From Bacteroidota bacterium (GTDB taxonomy: Bacteria > Bacteroidota > Bacteroidia > AKYH767-A > 2013-40CM-41-45): 64,000 bases of DNA. The DNA lies in the NCBI GenBank assembly GCA_016720935.1, contig JADKJP010000002.1:372001-436000 (forward strand), read 5' to 3'. Shown piece by piece: positions 1-8,995 of this stretch (the stretch's first letter is position 1; every line of letters starts with the position of its first letter). The notes under the pieces are model-generated. The model was not told where the DNA came from. It ran no database searches and saw only the letters and a list, made by a program, of their open reading frames with translations. The position numbers were made by a program, and so were the translations under genes.

Positions 1-1029
1 TACAATGGCCGCGCTTATTGATACAGAAAGCCAAAGCGTGCGAACCGGGAATAAAATTCTGTCAAATCTTTTACGAAGGATAAAGCGGAACAGACGGAAC
101 AATGAGAATGCTGCCATTACCGTTCCTGCCAGTCCAATGTAGGCCCAACCTTCCCAATGAGACTGTGAGAAACCAAGTGGTTTTGTAATCAGATTGTGAA
201 AAGGAGCTTTCAGCGGAAGAAATACTGTGGCAAATGTCGCGAAGTGCTCAAAGAATCCGGTAGGACGAATTGGTCTTCCCAGATGAAAATCGATAATTGA
301 AATGATAATCTGGGTCAATACAGCAGGTACAATAATTTGCAAAATGTATCCGAGGTAGAGATTTTTATTTTTCGTAAAAGATTTTTGTTTCGATAATAAA
401 AGAGTTCCCGCATAACAAATAGTAAACGCAATCAGAATCGCGCTGAAATAGGGATGAATAAAAAACCACAAGGTGTTCAGGAGAATTAGAATCGCACCTG
501 TTGTTTTTCTTTTTTCTCCGGCATCGTACTTTATCAGCAACCACCAACTGAGTGGAAAACAAAATGCATAGGATAAAGTAAGATGTCCCTGCAAGCGAAA
601 GAGCTGCGGACACAAAAGGGTAATCGATACGGCGGCAATAATTACAAGTGTTTTTGGTAAAGAAAGCCGTAAGAGAACAAGGCTTAGAAAAAAAGCGCAG
701 AGCGGAAAGGAAAGCAGCCAAAGCATATTGCTTAAACCCACACTATGTGTTTCGAACCAGGGAAAAGGAATCGCAAGAAATTTTAAGGTGTTTGTAATGA
801 GTGTTTGTCCGTCAGTAAATACATGCGTTTGTCCATAAGGATAATTCATGTTTTGATATTCCGTCCAGCTGCTATCGTTGCGGATGTGACCGGCAATCAT
901 GGTGTATGTCTTGATTCCATCGCCATCAGCGGTGAGCATCGTTTCGTTTGGGTGAAGGAAGACAGGTTTGAAAAAGACAACCACAAAAATCAAAACGACA
1001 AAAAAGGAAAGTAGAGCCGTTCGATTCAT
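1..1029 (-). CDS. Multi-pass membrane protein, GT-C glycosyltransferase-like (partial)
   Basis: An open frame runs from an ATG at 1029 to the window edge (343 codons, no stop reached), so the C-terminus is missing. The product starts MNRTALLSFFVVLIF, with a membrane segment followed by an acidic loop (TADGDGIK near residue 32). About eight further hydrophobic segments follow, separated by short basic loops. A long first external loop with acidic residues after helix 1 is the usual look of GT-C fold, polyprenyl-phosphate-sugar-using transferases, but I see no family-specific signature, so substrate and function are unknown. It lies 82 nt downstream of scoA on the same strand and may be co-transcribed. 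The frame is clear; the functional call is weak. Confidence 0.75.
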   Translation of the reverse strand, partial: MNRTALLSFFVVLIFVVVFFKPVFLHPNETMLTADGDGIKTYTMIAGHIRNDSSWTEYQNMNYPYGQTHVFTDGQTLITNTLKFLAIPFPWFETHSVGLSNMLWLLSFPLCAFFLSLVLLRLSLPKTLVIIAAVSITLLCPQLFRLQGHLTLSYAFCFPLSWWLLIKYDAGEKRKTTGAILILLNTLWFFIHPYFSAILIAFTICYAGTLLLSKQKSFTKNKNLYLGYILQIIVPAVLTQIIISIIDFHLGRPIRPTGFFEHFATFATVFLPLKAPFHNLITKPLGFSQSHWEGWAYIGLAGTVMAAFSLFRLFRFILRKRFDRILFPVRTLWLSVSISAAIV

Positions 1030-1111
1030 AGATAGAAAGGTCAATAATTATAAAATGGAAATCCCGTCATTTGAAGAGGAATTTCCATGTTGTATGTAAT
1101 TAGGTAACGAT

Positions 1112-1810
1112 TTAACCTTTTTTCCGGACAGTTCTTTGCTCAATTCGCTTCTCGTATTTTTCTCCTTTAAAAATACGGTGAATATAAATTCCCGGAGTGT
1201 GGATGTGGTCCGGATCGAGACTACCCGCCGGCACAAGCTCTTCCACTTCCGCGATAGTGATTTTTCCTGCCATCGCCATGAGCGGATTGAAATTGCGTGC
1301 TGTCTCACGGTAAATCAGATTTCCATCTGTATCACCTTTCCATGCTTTGACAATCGCGAATGGCGCGTCAAAAGCATATTCCATCAGGTAATCTTTACCA
1401 TTAAAATTTCTTACTTCTTTACCGATCGCTACTTCGGTGCCCACTCCTGCAGGAGTAAATATCGCGGGCATGCCGTAACCGGCGGCCAGACAACGGGTAG
1501 CCAGCGTTCCCTGTGGGATCAGTTCAACTTCCAGTTCACCGCTCAGCATTTGTCTTTCAAATTCTGCATTCTCCCCAACATAGGATGATACCATCTTCTT
1601 TACCTGGTGATTGTTCAGTAACAAACCAAGACCGAAATCATCAACGCCTGCGTTATTGGAAATGCAGGTGAGATCTTTCACACCTTTTTTTACCAATGCA
1701 TTTATTGAATTCTCCGGAATTCCACACAAGCCAAAACCTCCAACAAGCAGGGTCATTCCATTTTCGATTCCTTTAATTGCTTCTTCCGCGTTTGCTACTA
1801 CTTTGTTCAT
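1112..1810 (-). CDS. scoA: 3-oxoacid CoA-transferase subunit A
   Basis: This 232-residue protein has the length and motifs of the A subunit of succinyl-CoA:3-ketoacid CoA-transferase. The CoA-transferase glycine motif GGFGLCGIP is at residues 24-32 and SNNAGVDDFGLG follows near residue 51. The enzyme moves CoA from succinyl-CoA to acetoacetate in ketone-body or branched-chain catabolism. The catalytic glutamate of this family sits in subunit B, so A is not active alone. No scoB lies next to it: downstream is the unrelated membrane protein and upstream is pbp1A. A PcaI-type role (3-oxoadipate) cannot be excluded. Confidence 0.9.
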   Translation of the reverse strand: MNKVVANAEEAIKGIENGMTLLVGGFGLCGIPENSINALVKKGVKDLTCISNNAGVDDFGLGLLLNNHQVKKMVSSYVGENAEFERQMLSGELEVELIPQGTLATRCLAAGYGMPAIFTPAGVGTEVAIGKEVRNFNGKDYLMEYAFDAPFAIVKAWKGDTDGNLIYRETARNFNPLMAMAGKITIAEVEELVPAGSLDPDHIHTPGIYIHRIFKGEKYEKRIEQRTVRKKG

Positions 1811-1867
1811 TGCCTGAATTATTTTATAGTGAATGGTAAAGAGTCTATTGCAAATATTTTATTTTGG

Positions 1868-1974
1868 ACCAACAACCAACAACCAACAACCAACAACCAA
1901 CAACCAACAACCAACAACCAACAACCAACAACCAACAACCAACAACCAACAACCAACAACCAACAACCAACAAC
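1868..1974. repeat. Heptanucleotide microsatellite (ACCAACA)n, about 15 copies
   Basis: A perfect 7-bp tandem repeat spans 107 bp in the gap between pbp1A and scoA. It abuts the pbp1A stop codon. On the minus-strand transcript it reads TTGTTGG repeated, placing GG pairs every seven bases, which could form two-tier G-quadruplexes. Because 7 is not a multiple of 3, every frame encodes the same cycling heptapeptide (LLVVGCW). I treat it as non-coding. Copy number is likely to vary by slippage. Confidence 0.95.
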
Positions 1975-4190
1975 TAGAAGTTGTCCTTATCAAATGAAGA
2001 CGACTTCTCTTCGCCGGCTTGTTTGTACTTATCACAGTTGAGTTCAACGCTCAATGGTTCTTTTGGAGCTTCAAAATCTCCTTTGGAAACATCAAGGGTT
2101 TTATCGCCATATACTTTTTGCATGTACAAGGCCCAGATAGGCATTGCTGTTCTTGCTCCCTGTCCCAGTTCAAGAGAACGGAAATGTACTGAGCGATCTT
2201 CAGCGCCTACCCAACAACCGGAAACCAATTCGGGAGTAATCCCCATGAACCAACCGTCACTTTGATTTTGTGTTGTACCGGTTTTTCCGGCAATAGGATT
2301 GTTGAATTTGTATTGTCCGCGTAAACGTGCACCGGTACCAAACTGAACAACACCCTGCATAAGGTTGAGCATGAGGTAAGCGGTTTCTTCACTGATGGCT
2401 TCCACTTTGCGTGGAACAAATTCCTGAAGAATATTTCCGTTTTTGTCTTCGATGCGTGTAAGATAGATGGGTTCTGTCCAAACGCCTTTGTTGGCAAAAG
2501 CGGAATAAGCTCCGACCATTTCATATACAGATACATCTGCTGTTCCCAGGCAAATTGATGGCACAGCGGGTAAATCACTGGTAATGCCCATCCGGTGCGC
2601 CACTTCAATCAATGCCTGTGGTCCGAATTGTTTAATCAGATAAGCAGAAATACTATTCACTGATTCAGCCAGACCTTGTTTCAAGGTGAGTATGCCGCCG
2701 TATTTACCATCAGCGTTTTCAGGCGACCATGCCGGTTGTCCGCCGGGTAGTTCAATTGTTACACGAACATTCGGAACTTTGTAACAGGGTGAATACCCTT
2801 CCTGCATAGCCAGCGTGTAAAGAAACGGTTTGAACGTCGAACCAACCTGACGTTTTCCTTCCTTCACGTGATCGTATTTGAAAAAGCGATAATCATTTCC
2901 TCCAACCCATGCACGGATATAACCGGTTTGAGGTTCCATCGACATAAATCCGCACTGCAGTATTTTTTTATAATACTTGATGCTGTCCATCGGAGTAAGT
3001 GTAGTATCAATGGGACCCTTCCAGGAGAAGATGGTCATTTTGGTCTTGGTAGCGAACGCTTTTTTAATTTCTTTATCACTGGCTTTCGCCGCTTTCAAAG
3101 CGATGTAACGATCGGAACGTTTCATTCCTTCTGTGAGAACCTCTTTGTGTTCCTCCCATGGATCTTTTCCTTTCCAGTGATCAAAGAATTTTTTTTGCAG
3201 CTCGGTCATGTGTTCTTTCATGGCCGCCTCGGCGAACTTTTGCATTCTTGAATCGATGGTGGTATAAATTCTTAAGCCGTCGTTATACAAATTGTAAGGC
3301 TTGCCTGTAGAATTGTTGATGTGTTCCTTGCACCATTTCAACATATCCGAACGAAGGGACTCCCGGAAATAAGTAGCCAGTCCGAAGTTGTGATCATCAA
3401 CCTGGTAATTCAGTTTTATCGGGAGTGCTTTGATGGAATCAAATTGTTCTTCGGTAAGGAATTTGTACTTCATCATTTGTCCAAGTACGACATTTCTTCT
3501 TGCAAGAGAATTCTTTGGATTTCTTACCGGGCTGTACATCGTTGGTGCTTTCAGCAGGCCAACGAGTACTGCAGATTCCTGAATGTTCAGGGAATCGGGT
3601 GTTTGGTTAAAATAAGTACGGGCAGCGGATTTAATTCCGAAAGCATTGCTGCTGAATTCAACAGTATTGAGATACATAGCCATGATCTCTTCTTTTGTAT
3701 ACTGTTGTTCCAGCCTTACCGCGATGATCCATTCCTGAATTTTCTGGATGACACGTTCAATTTTTGATCCCGGTTTTTCATGGAAAAGATTTTTAGCCAG
3801 CTGCTGTGTGATGGTACTTCCTCCACCGGATTTTCCGGCACCGGCAATAGCACGCAACAGACCCCGGATATCCACACCGCTGTGTTCTTCAAAACGGATG
3901 TCTTCCGTTGCCTTCAGGGCATTGATGATATTGGGTGAAAGTTCATAATAATGAACATTCGTACGGTTCTGGGTATAGTATTTCCCCAAAACTACCTGGT
4001 CGCTGGAGATCACTTCCGCTGCCAGATTACTCTGTGGATTTTCCAGTTCTTCGAAAGTTGGCAACTCTTCTCCGATCCAGCCTTTTGAAGCGAAAAAAAT
4101 AACCCCGGAAAGAATGAGGAGAGGAGAAAAAACCAGCAGCCAGAGTATGAGGATAAGATTCCTGAAACTGGGTTTTGAGGATTTAGGCAT
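1974..4190 (-). CDS. Class A penicillin-binding protein (PBP1A-type)
   Basis: This is a bifunctional peptidoglycan glycosyltransferase/transpeptidase of 738 residues, within the normal range. A membrane anchor covers residues 11-34. The GT51 domain contains ATEDIRFEEHSG (94-105, including the catalytic glutamate) and GGSTITQQLAKNLF (123-136). The transpeptidase domain has the SxxK serine at 451 in GSTFKPF, an SVNS motif about 55 residues later, and KTGT at 636-639. It polymerises and cross-links lipid II products in the periplasm. The start codon follows a gene-free stretch of about 340 bp. In Bacteroidota this gene often sits near gldH, as here. Confidence 0.96.
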   Translation of the reverse strand: MPKSSKPSFRNLILILWLLVFSPLLILSGVIFFASKGWIGEELPTFEELENPQSNLAAEVISSDQVVLGKYYTQNRTNVHYYELSPNIINALKATEDIRFEEHSGVDIRGLLRAIAGAGKSGGGSTITQQLAKNLFHEKPGSKIERVIQKIQEWIIAVRLEQQYTKEEIMAMYLNTVEFSSNAFGIKSAARTYFNQTPDSLNIQESAVLVGLLKAPTMYSPVRNPKNSLARRNVVLGQMMKYKFLTEEQFDSIKALPIKLNYQVDDHNFGLATYFRESLRSDMLKWCKEHINNSTGKPYNLYNDGLRIYTTIDSRMQKFAEAAMKEHMTELQKKFFDHWKGKDPWEEHKEVLTEGMKRSDRYIALKAAKASDKEIKKAFATKTKMTIFSWKGPIDTTLTPMDSIKYYKKILQCGFMSMEPQTGYIRAWVGGNDYRFFKYDHVKEGKRQVGSTFKPFLYTLAMQEGYSPCYKVPNVRVTIELPGGQPAWSPENADGKYGGILTLKQGLAESVNSISAYLIKQFGPQALIEVAHRMGITSDLPAVPSICLGTADVSVYEMVGAYSAFANKGVWTEPIYLTRIEDKNGNILQEFVPRKVEAISEETAYLMLNLMQGVVQFGTGARLRGQYKFNNPIAGKTGTTQNQSDGWFMGITPELVSGCWVGAEDRSVHFRSLELGQGARTAMPIWALYMQKVYGDKTLDVSKGDFEAPKEPLSVELNCDKYKQAGEEKSSSFDKDNF

Positions 4191-4453
4191 ACGATAGTAG
4201 AGTTCCCGAAGGGATAAAAGTAGTAAAAATTGATGCTTGCCTTCACGATTTTCTCCAAAGTGTGAGTGAACTTTCTAACACCTGAAACAATTGTAATTCT
4301 AACGAAAGATTGTCTTTTAGATTGTTTCAAAGGAAGGGTTTAGTCAACCGACCCTGAATTGTTGTCGAACGATAGATTCATCACTTAGAAAATTAAATTG
4401 CCCGGTTAGTCCGAACTGAACTATTGTTTTTATCCGGAAAAGTAAAATTTAGA
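4191..4453. other. Intergenic stretch upstream of pbp1A
   Basis: This gap separates the pbp1A start from the terminator of the M16 pair. It must hold the pbp1A promoter on the minus strand, but I find no perfect TAnnTTTG box. I see no convincing gene; the small minus-strand frame here overlaps the pbp1A start. Confidence 0.5.
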
Positions 4454-4455
4454 AA

Positions 4456-4491
4456 AAAAACGCGGATGGGTTTTACACCATCCGCGTTTTT
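4456..4491 (-). terminator. Rho-independent terminator of the M16 gene pair
   Basis: A perfect 14-bp stem (4456-4469 with 4478-4491) has a GC-rich core CGCGGATGG, an 8-nt loop and A/T tails. It lies just downstream of the second M16 gene on the minus strand. The flanking A and T runs would let it work in both directions. Confidence 0.9.
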
Positions 4492-4530
4492 AAGTTTAAT
4501 CAGGTACCTGTTATCGTAGATACGTGGACT

Positions 4531-6096
4531 TTATTTTTTTCCGAAAGTATCTGCCGATTCCGTAACCCGCACTTCGATCACGGGCATTGGGAATGACGAA
4601 ACCTCCCTATCGTCTACGTAAATCTCTTCAGGTAAACTGGAGCTGAGTGCCGGAGAATAAACCATAGGAGAAACGGAACCCGATTCTAGTCCTTGTTTCA
4701 ATCCTTCCACTTCACTTTTATCTGTAATCATTACAATGTTCATTTTCCCGAGTATCCAGTTTCTTTTGATGGCGGAATTTACTTCTTCGAGTTTCAAATG
4801 CGCCAGTTGACGACCAACTTCTGTAATCCAGTCGGTGCGGCCATAAAACTTCGAATCCATCAGAAACCCTAATTTTTTCGAGGTAGTTTCAATATACAGT
4901 TTGGTATAACTCATCAGAAAATTTCGGGTTTCTTCGAATTGCTCCTGTGTTAACCCGTTATTGACCAGCTGTGAATATTCACGTAAAGCCATGCGTAAAG
5001 CGAAGCGAGCATGTCCTTCTCTCAGAGAATCCATGCCACTGTATTGAGATTTCAGGCTTTTAGCTGTTTGTACCGGGCGCAACCAGATACTGAAATAATT
5101 TGCGTGACGCGGTGTTCCGGGAACTGGTAACATATTTCCTCCACCGTTTTCATACCATTCGATATACGAGTAATCACCATAATTCATGGAACGTTGTTCA
5201 CGAATTTTCTGATAAAGACGGGAGTATGATTTCCGGTGTTCTCCCAGCCAGGAATTAGCTACCATGAGTGCTGCGAAATCATCAGATTCACGTGTAATAT
5301 TCAATGGAAACCCCGCAGATATCGCGGTACCAATTGCACCTTGTTTGGAAATAATATCAACAACCAGCCCCTGAGGTGGATCTATTTTTACGGGATCCGG
5401 TAAAGGCTCTGTGTTTTCTGGAAGTGCCTGTAATGTCGTCAAAAGATTCTGTGCAAAGCTTTCTGGATAATCTCCTGCAATACCTACTAACAAACCTGTA
5501 CGAGTGAAAGCATTTTTGTAATGCCGGGCTACATCTTCAGTGGTCATGCTTCCCAAAGACGCTGTGGTGCCTTGAGTCAGATGTTGGTAAGGCGTACCTT
5601 TGAAAAGAACATATTCCAGTAATTTTTTTCCGTATTCCTCATCAGAAGACTGACGAATTACCTCATCCACATAATTTTTCTGATTTGAAAGCAAACGATT
5701 AAAATCTTCCTCTTTAAATCCCGGCTGAAGTACCATTTCCTGAATCAATCCGGAAATTTTTTCAAGGTATTCTGAAGGAAATTCAAAGGTTAATGTGCTG
5801 ACTTCCTTATCAGTGAAACTACTCATTCGTGCCGCCCAGGGATAAATCATTTTTTGAATTTCCGTTGCCGAATGTTTTTCTGTTCCTCCATTCACCATCA
5901 GGTTGGAAGTAAGATAAGTAATGCCTTCTTTGCCGGCGGGATCAGAGATGGAGCCGTTTCGAAACATTAACTTGATAACTACCTTGCCTGATTTCGGTTG
6001 CTTTAGCTCAACAAGCTCCTGTGCACTGCCATTAAATCCCTGAAACAAAAGGAACAGGGTAAAGATGCTGTAACGAACTATTTTGAAAGTATTCAT
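4531..6096 (-). CDS. M16 family peptidase-like protein, non-catalytic subunit
   Basis: This 521-residue protein has an N-terminal signal peptide ending near NGSAQ and the two-lobed M16 (pitrilysin-like) fold. Where the zinc motif HxxEH should be, it reads GITYLTSNLMVNGG, so the metal ligands are lost. C-terminal M16 signatures are retained (YTKLYIETTSKKLGFLMD). M16B proteases often work as a heterodimer of one active and one inactive chain. The adjacent upstream gene, 37 nt away, supplies the intact motif. The likely role is the structural half of a periplasmic peptidase; the substrate is unknown. Confidence 0.88.
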   Translation of the reverse strand: MNTFKIVRYSIFTLFLLFQGFNGSAQELVELKQPKSGKVVIKLMFRNGSISDPAGKEGITYLTSNLMVNGGTEKHSATEIQKMIYPWAARMSSFTDKEVSTLTFEFPSEYLEKISGLIQEMVLQPGFKEEDFNRLLSNQKNYVDEVIRQSSDEEYGKKLLEYVLFKGTPYQHLTQGTTASLGSMTTEDVARHYKNAFTRTGLLVGIAGDYPESFAQNLLTTLQALPENTEPLPDPVKIDPPQGLVVDIISKQGAIGTAISAGFPLNITRESDDFAALMVANSWLGEHRKSYSRLYQKIREQRSMNYGDYSYIEWYENGGGNMLPVPGTPRHANYFSIWLRPVQTAKSLKSQYSGMDSLREGHARFALRMALREYSQLVNNGLTQEQFEETRNFLMSYTKLYIETTSKKLGFLMDSKFYGRTDWITEVGRQLAHLKLEEVNSAIKRNWILGKMNIVMITDKSEVEGLKQGLESGSVSPMVYSPALSSSLPEEIYVDDREVSSFPMPVIEVRVTESADTFGKK

Positions 6097-6133
6097 AGTA
6101 TACGTGAGAATTATTTTTGTTTGAATAAAGATA

Positions 6134-7615
6134 TTATTTCAGGTGCTCCTTCGCGTTTGGAGAAATGGTACCGATAGTAAGTCGGTCCGACCGGAAATAT
6201 TTTTTTGCAACGTTCATCAGATCTTCCGCAGTCACCTGGTCGTACATGTTGTAATAGTAGTTCAGTGATTCAGGGTTACCGGTAAGCCATGTGAATGAAC
6301 TGATCGATTCCGCGATTGCGCTCGGATTGTCGATTCGCATTTTAAAACTATTCTTCAGATTGAGTTTCGCTTCATTAAGCGTTTTCGCATCCACCGGGCT
6401 GTTCCCGGCTTTTATCAAAGTATTCATGAACGCGTCTTTCACAGGCTGGAAATTAGCTGTATCGGTGAGGGATGCTTCAATGGTGATGAGAAAAGGATCG
6501 CGTGTATTGTAAACTCCTCCACTGATGGAACGTGCTTTTGTCTCTTTTATCACCAGGTTGTTGTACAAATCGGAATTTTCAGAGAAATACACAGAGAAAA
6601 GCAAATCAAGAGCAGGCAGGTCAATAGCCGCATCATTGTGTGCAGGTCCTTTGAAATTCAAACTCAGGTAAGGGGGAAAACCTGCCTTCTGAAGATGGGT
6701 ATATAAAGTTTTCAGTTGTACAGGTTCGGCCGGAATTGTGGAAACATAATTCCCTTTTTTCCATGAACCGAAATAGGTTTCAGCCAGACGGTTCACTTCT
6801 TCAGGCTTCGCGTCACCAACAACGATGATGGTACAATACTCCGGACGATAATACCGATTGAAGAAGGTCCTCGAATATTCGTACTGATTAGGCATGTCTA
6901 CAATGTCTTCCCAAAATCCCATGGTTGTATGCTTGTAGGTGTGTTTACTGAATGCTGTATTCTGGATCATTTCATCCAGCTTTGTGTACGGACTTGCAGA
7001 GTTTTTCGTGTATTCGCCTTTTACAGCGCCGGCTTCTGTTTTAAAATCCTGCAATGAATAATCAAGATTCATAAAGCGGTCACTTTCCAGCTCAAACATG
7101 GTTGCAAGTTTTTCAGATGCACCGGTCATGTGATAGAGGGTTCTGTCCAGACTGGTATTTGCATTGGCTGAAGCTCCTGTGGATTTCAGTACCGCGCTGT
7201 ATTTATCCTTGGAATATTTTTTTGTACCGCGGAACATCATGTGTTCAAAGAAATGAGCGAATCCTGTCTTGCCGGGTTCGATCTCATTGCGTGAACCCAC
7301 ACGAACAACGATGTAAAAGGATGCGACTCCTTTGCTTTCATAAGGAACGGTTACAACATTTAGTCCGTTGGGAAGTTTTTTCTGGAAAATTTCATAAGGC
7401 AGAATTTTGTCCTTTGGCTCCGGTTTTTGAATCGCGATTTGTGATCCCTGATGTTCAATCGATGGAGCAGGTTTTACCGCTGAATTTTTTGCCGGACTAG
7501 CATTGCTTGGCAATGGACGTTTCGGTTTCGGTTTTGTTGTTTGTGCCTCAAGGCTGTTGATGCTGCACGTGAACAACACGAAAGCACTTGTGATAAAATA
7601 GATTATTTTTTTCAT
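6134..7615 (-). CDS. M16 family zinc metallopeptidase, catalytic subunit
   Basis: This 493-residue protein has a signal peptide (residues 1-25) and a proline/lysine-rich linker (27-75). The peptidase M16 domain carries the inverted zinc motif HFFEH (H121, E124, H125). The third ligand is probably E201 in VKGEY, 76 residues after the second histidine, as is usual. It probably degrades peptides in the periplasm. It is the first gene of a two-gene operon with the inactive M16 chain. A near-consensus -7 box (TACCTTCG) lies about 25 nt upstream of the ATG on the minus strand. Confidence 0.93.
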   Translation of the reverse strand: MKKIIYFITSAFVLFTCSINSLEAQTTKPKPKRPLPSNASPAKNSAVKPAPSIEHQGSQIAIQKPEPKDKILPYEIFQKKLPNGLNVVTVPYESKGVASFYIVVRVGSRNEIEPGKTGFAHFFEHMMFRGTKKYSKDKYSAVLKSTGASANANTSLDRTLYHMTGASEKLATMFELESDRFMNLDYSLQDFKTEAGAVKGEYTKNSASPYTKLDEMIQNTAFSKHTYKHTTMGFWEDIVDMPNQYEYSRTFFNRYYRPEYCTIIVVGDAKPEEVNRLAETYFGSWKKGNYVSTIPAEPVQLKTLYTHLQKAGFPPYLSLNFKGPAHNDAAIDLPALDLLFSVYFSENSDLYNNLVIKETKARSISGGVYNTRDPFLITIEASLTDTANFQPVKDAFMNTLIKAGNSPVDAKTLNEAKLNLKNSFKMRIDNPSAIAESISSFTWLTGNPESLNYYYNMYDQVTAEDLMNVAKKYFRSDRLTIGTISPNAKEHLK

Positions 7616-7851
7616 AGTCTTAATTCATGAGTTTGCGAAGGTAGGATTTTCGACTTCAAATCACACCAAAAGTGATGGCTTTCACTAGCCCCGACTTCCG
7701 GTTTGCGAACAACATTTTATTCAATCGCATCATCCAATAAAAAAGGAAGAATTGGCCGGATTGAAGCAAATTTCTTTAAAAACGACGTTTTTTATACAAG
7801 TAGAGGGAATTTTTTTCAAAAACCGGCGTTTATTAGGGATACCTTTACCCG

Positions 7852-8364
7852 ATGCGATTTTTCCTTTTGCTTCTTCTGCTACTCAGCCAGAATCTCTCTG
7901 CTCAAAAGCTGTCACCGCTGGTCACCGCCCGAACTGATCTGATGAATTTATTGCAGGAGAGAAAGGTACTCTTTGATAGTTATTCGGCTTCACTTCGTGA
8001 ACGTAGCGGAATTTTCGGACAAAGAACAAAATCAGATCTCCGCGAAAGCCAGGCACGACTCCAGGAAATTGTTGATACCGACAATCGCATCATCAGCGCC
8101 CTGAACAGAATGCTGGATTATAAAAATTTCGAGAAACTAAATTTGACCTACAGCGCGAATACAAATGAAGAAAGATTGTTGAACCTCCAGCAGTTGTCCG
8201 ACACGCTGAGTAAACAAGTAGACTCACTCAAATTGCAAAACAAAAAACTAGTCGCCGAATCCCGCCGCTCCGATTTCTATATTTTTCTGATTGTTCTTTT
8301 GTCAGCAGCTTTAATAGTCATTAAAGTGACAAAGAACAGGGGACGAGGGGCGAAAATTGATTAG
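7852..8364 (+). CDS. Signal-peptide, coiled-coil, tail-anchored protein of unknown function
   Basis: This 170-residue protein has a leucine-rich signal peptide (1-18, ending NLSAQ). A charged helical region rich in Q, E, R and L follows (20-130) and is likely coiled coil. One transmembrane helix (about 143-160, FYIFLIVLLSAALIVIKV) is followed by a short basic tail. I do not recognise a family. A box close to the Bacteroidota -7 element (TACCTTTA) lies a few bases before the ATG. The last codons run into a GGGGACGAGGGGCG-type dispersed repeat, so the native C-terminus may have been altered. It faces the minus-strand gldH. Confidence 0.75.
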   Translation: MRFFLLLLLLLSQNLSAQKLSPLVTARTDLMNLLQERKVLFDSYSASLRERSGIFGQRTKSDLRESQARLQEIVDTDNRIISALNRMLDYKNFEKLNLTYSANTNEERLLNLQQLSDTLSKQVDSLKLQNKKLVAESRRSDFYIFLIVLLSAALIVIKVTKNRGRGAKID

Positions 8365-8388
8365 TACTAAGCGACGAGGATAAAAATT

Positions 8389-8460
8389 GCTGATTGAAGA
8401 TTGATTTTGCAAATTCCAACAAAATCTAAAATCTAAAATCTAAAATCTACAATCCAAAAT
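8389..8460. repeat. Short-period inverted-arm repeat (AATCTAAA/AATCTACA family)
   Basis: A left arm of ATTGCTGATTGAAGATTG type is followed by AAAATCT units in the opposite sense, ending two bases before the gldH stop codon. The same word family (AATCTACAATCAAC) recurs at 22.0, 32.3, 46.0 and 63.0 kb. Confidence 0.75.
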
Positions 8461-8461
8461 C

Positions 8462-8929
8462 CTACTCCGCCTTCTCAATCCTAATCCCCGCATCCATCAC
8501 CTGCGGAAGAATCGGTACACGCATCGCCTGTTGTAAATCGAATTTGTAAATACCACTCTGAGGGAAACGGAAATTGCGTTTGAAAAGAATCCGGTTATCC
8601 CAGATATCGCCCAGTCCGTCACCCAGCCATTTTCCGCGTTCATCGGCAAGCGTGAGCTCAACAGTATCGCGTTCAATTTCTCCCTTTGGAGTAGTCGTCG
8701 TAAAAAAGACAAACAGATTGCTGAACTGATAACCTCCCGCATTTCTGATATTGATGTAAAGATTGTGCGCGGTAGAAGTATCTTCTATCGTAGTCTCCAG
8801 ATGTACTATGTTCGCGGCTTCCCAGCGATTTTCAGGCAGTGAAATGTTTTTTTCAAAAACCACTTTGTTGTCGCAGGAACTCAACACAATGCCGAACAAC
8901 AGGAAAACAAGCATTGAGATTTTTTTCAT
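8462..8929 (-). CDS. gldH: Gliding motility lipoprotein GldH
   Basis: The protein has a lipoprotein signal with lipobox LSSC. Conserved GldH segments follow: YINIRNAGGYQFSNLFVF, ADERGKWLGDGLGDIWDN and LPQVMDAGIRIEK. GldH is one of the Gld lipoproteins needed for gliding in Flavobacterium and is found with T9SS gliding machinery. I choose the ATG at 8929 (MKKISMLVFLL) because it directly precedes the hydrophobic signal; the longer frame to 8953 adds MIMGNHSS. It lies 66 nt downstream of ricT on the same strand, a common pairing in this phylum. Confidence 0.93.
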   Translation of the reverse strand: MKKISMLVFLLFGIVLSSCDNKVVFEKNISLPENRWEAANIVHLETTIEDTSTAHNLYINIRNAGGYQFSNLFVFFTTTTPKGEIERDTVELTLADERGKWLGDGLGDIWDNRILFKRNFRFPQSGIYKFDLQQAMRVPILPQVMDAGIRIEKAE

Positions 8930-8995
8930 GGATGAATGATTTCCCATTATCATTTTTGTTTACATCTTAAGATTCTCACAAGAGAAGAATACGTG

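Noticed and set aside
365..1014. Two open frames at the left edge (365-721 minus, 805-1014 plus)
   Set aside because: Both are out of frame with the continuous membrane-protein frame from 1029, which has the better composition and clear hydrophobic helices.
1829..2047. Open frames on both strands across the heptanucleotide array
   Set aside because: They arise only because the 7-bp repeat lacks stop codons. They encode cycling heptapeptides and overlap the pbp1A 3' end.
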